Assembly (NCBI GenBank): GCA_964528595.1
Contig: CAZGTM010000042.1
Coordinates: 1-30,626 of the forward strand
DNA length: 30,626 nt
Reading direction: 5' to 3'
Origin: CAYFKJ01 sp964528595
Lineage (GTDB): Bacteria > Pseudomonadota > Alphaproteobacteria > UBA2966
A program made the translations under genes and the position numbers. Shown here in pieces: positions 30,602 to 30,626 of the stretch. The first letter of the stretch is position 1. Each line of letters begins with the position of its first letter. The notes under the pieces were generated by a model. That model worked only from the letters and a program-made list of their open reading frames with translations. It was not told the origin of the DNA and did no database searches.

Positions 30602-30626
30602 ACGAACGGCTATTTCGGCATACCAC

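Overview
The window is high-GC DNA (roughly 60% by eye) from an alphaproteobacterium, most likely a free-living, probably aquatic Rhodospirillales-type organism. The evidence is the run S4/Hsp15 protein, 7Fe ferredoxin fdxA, carD and rpoH, plus RpoH with a clear RpoH box, a PagL lipid A deacylase and a PhoX-type phosphatase. Genes are tightly packed, with short 4-44 bp overlaps and Shine-Dalgarno-like sites. No transposase, integrase, phage gene or CRISPR array was seen.

Layout. 1-5284: end of a helicase-like gene, S4-domain protein, TerB-like protein, fdxA, a 612-bp structured intergenic region, CarD with a long Lys/Ala-rich tail, a metallophosphoesterase-like protein with eroded metal sites, and rpoH. 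5306-10203: lipoprotein M48 protease and SNase-like protein (minus), pagL-like gene (plus), tRNA-Arg(CCU), PhoX-like phosphatase (minus). 10475-19298: URO-D-type methyltransferase-like protein, RecQ, YbaN/DUF454, a cytoplasmic reductive dehalogenase homologue with a duplicated corrinoid-fold domain, a MetE/URO-D-fold protein, acyl-CoA synthetase and MAPEG protein. 19399-21892: a translationally coupled minus-strand set of gentisate-dioxygenase-like bicupin, PAS histidine kinase and single-domain response regulator, preceded by a leader with an RpoH-like promoter and terminator-like hairpins. 22277-26411: FliL-like periplasmic protein, class I glutamine amidotransferase, large hybrid histidine kinase. 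26415-30538 (minus): SDR, a reductase gene broken by an in-frame TGA, GNAT acetyltransferase, MFS transporter and PaaI-type thioesterase.

The content points to catabolism of aromatic or halogenated compounds and C1/corrinoid chemistry, alongside core stress regulation (CarD, RpoH). The most interesting non-coding signal is a dyad, ATTGTTGG-N5-CCAACAAT. It occurs near-perfectly in front of three separated genes (TerB-like, reductive dehalogenase, thioesterase-MFS) and may define a regulon. Function calls come from motif and family recognition by eye; no database search was made.
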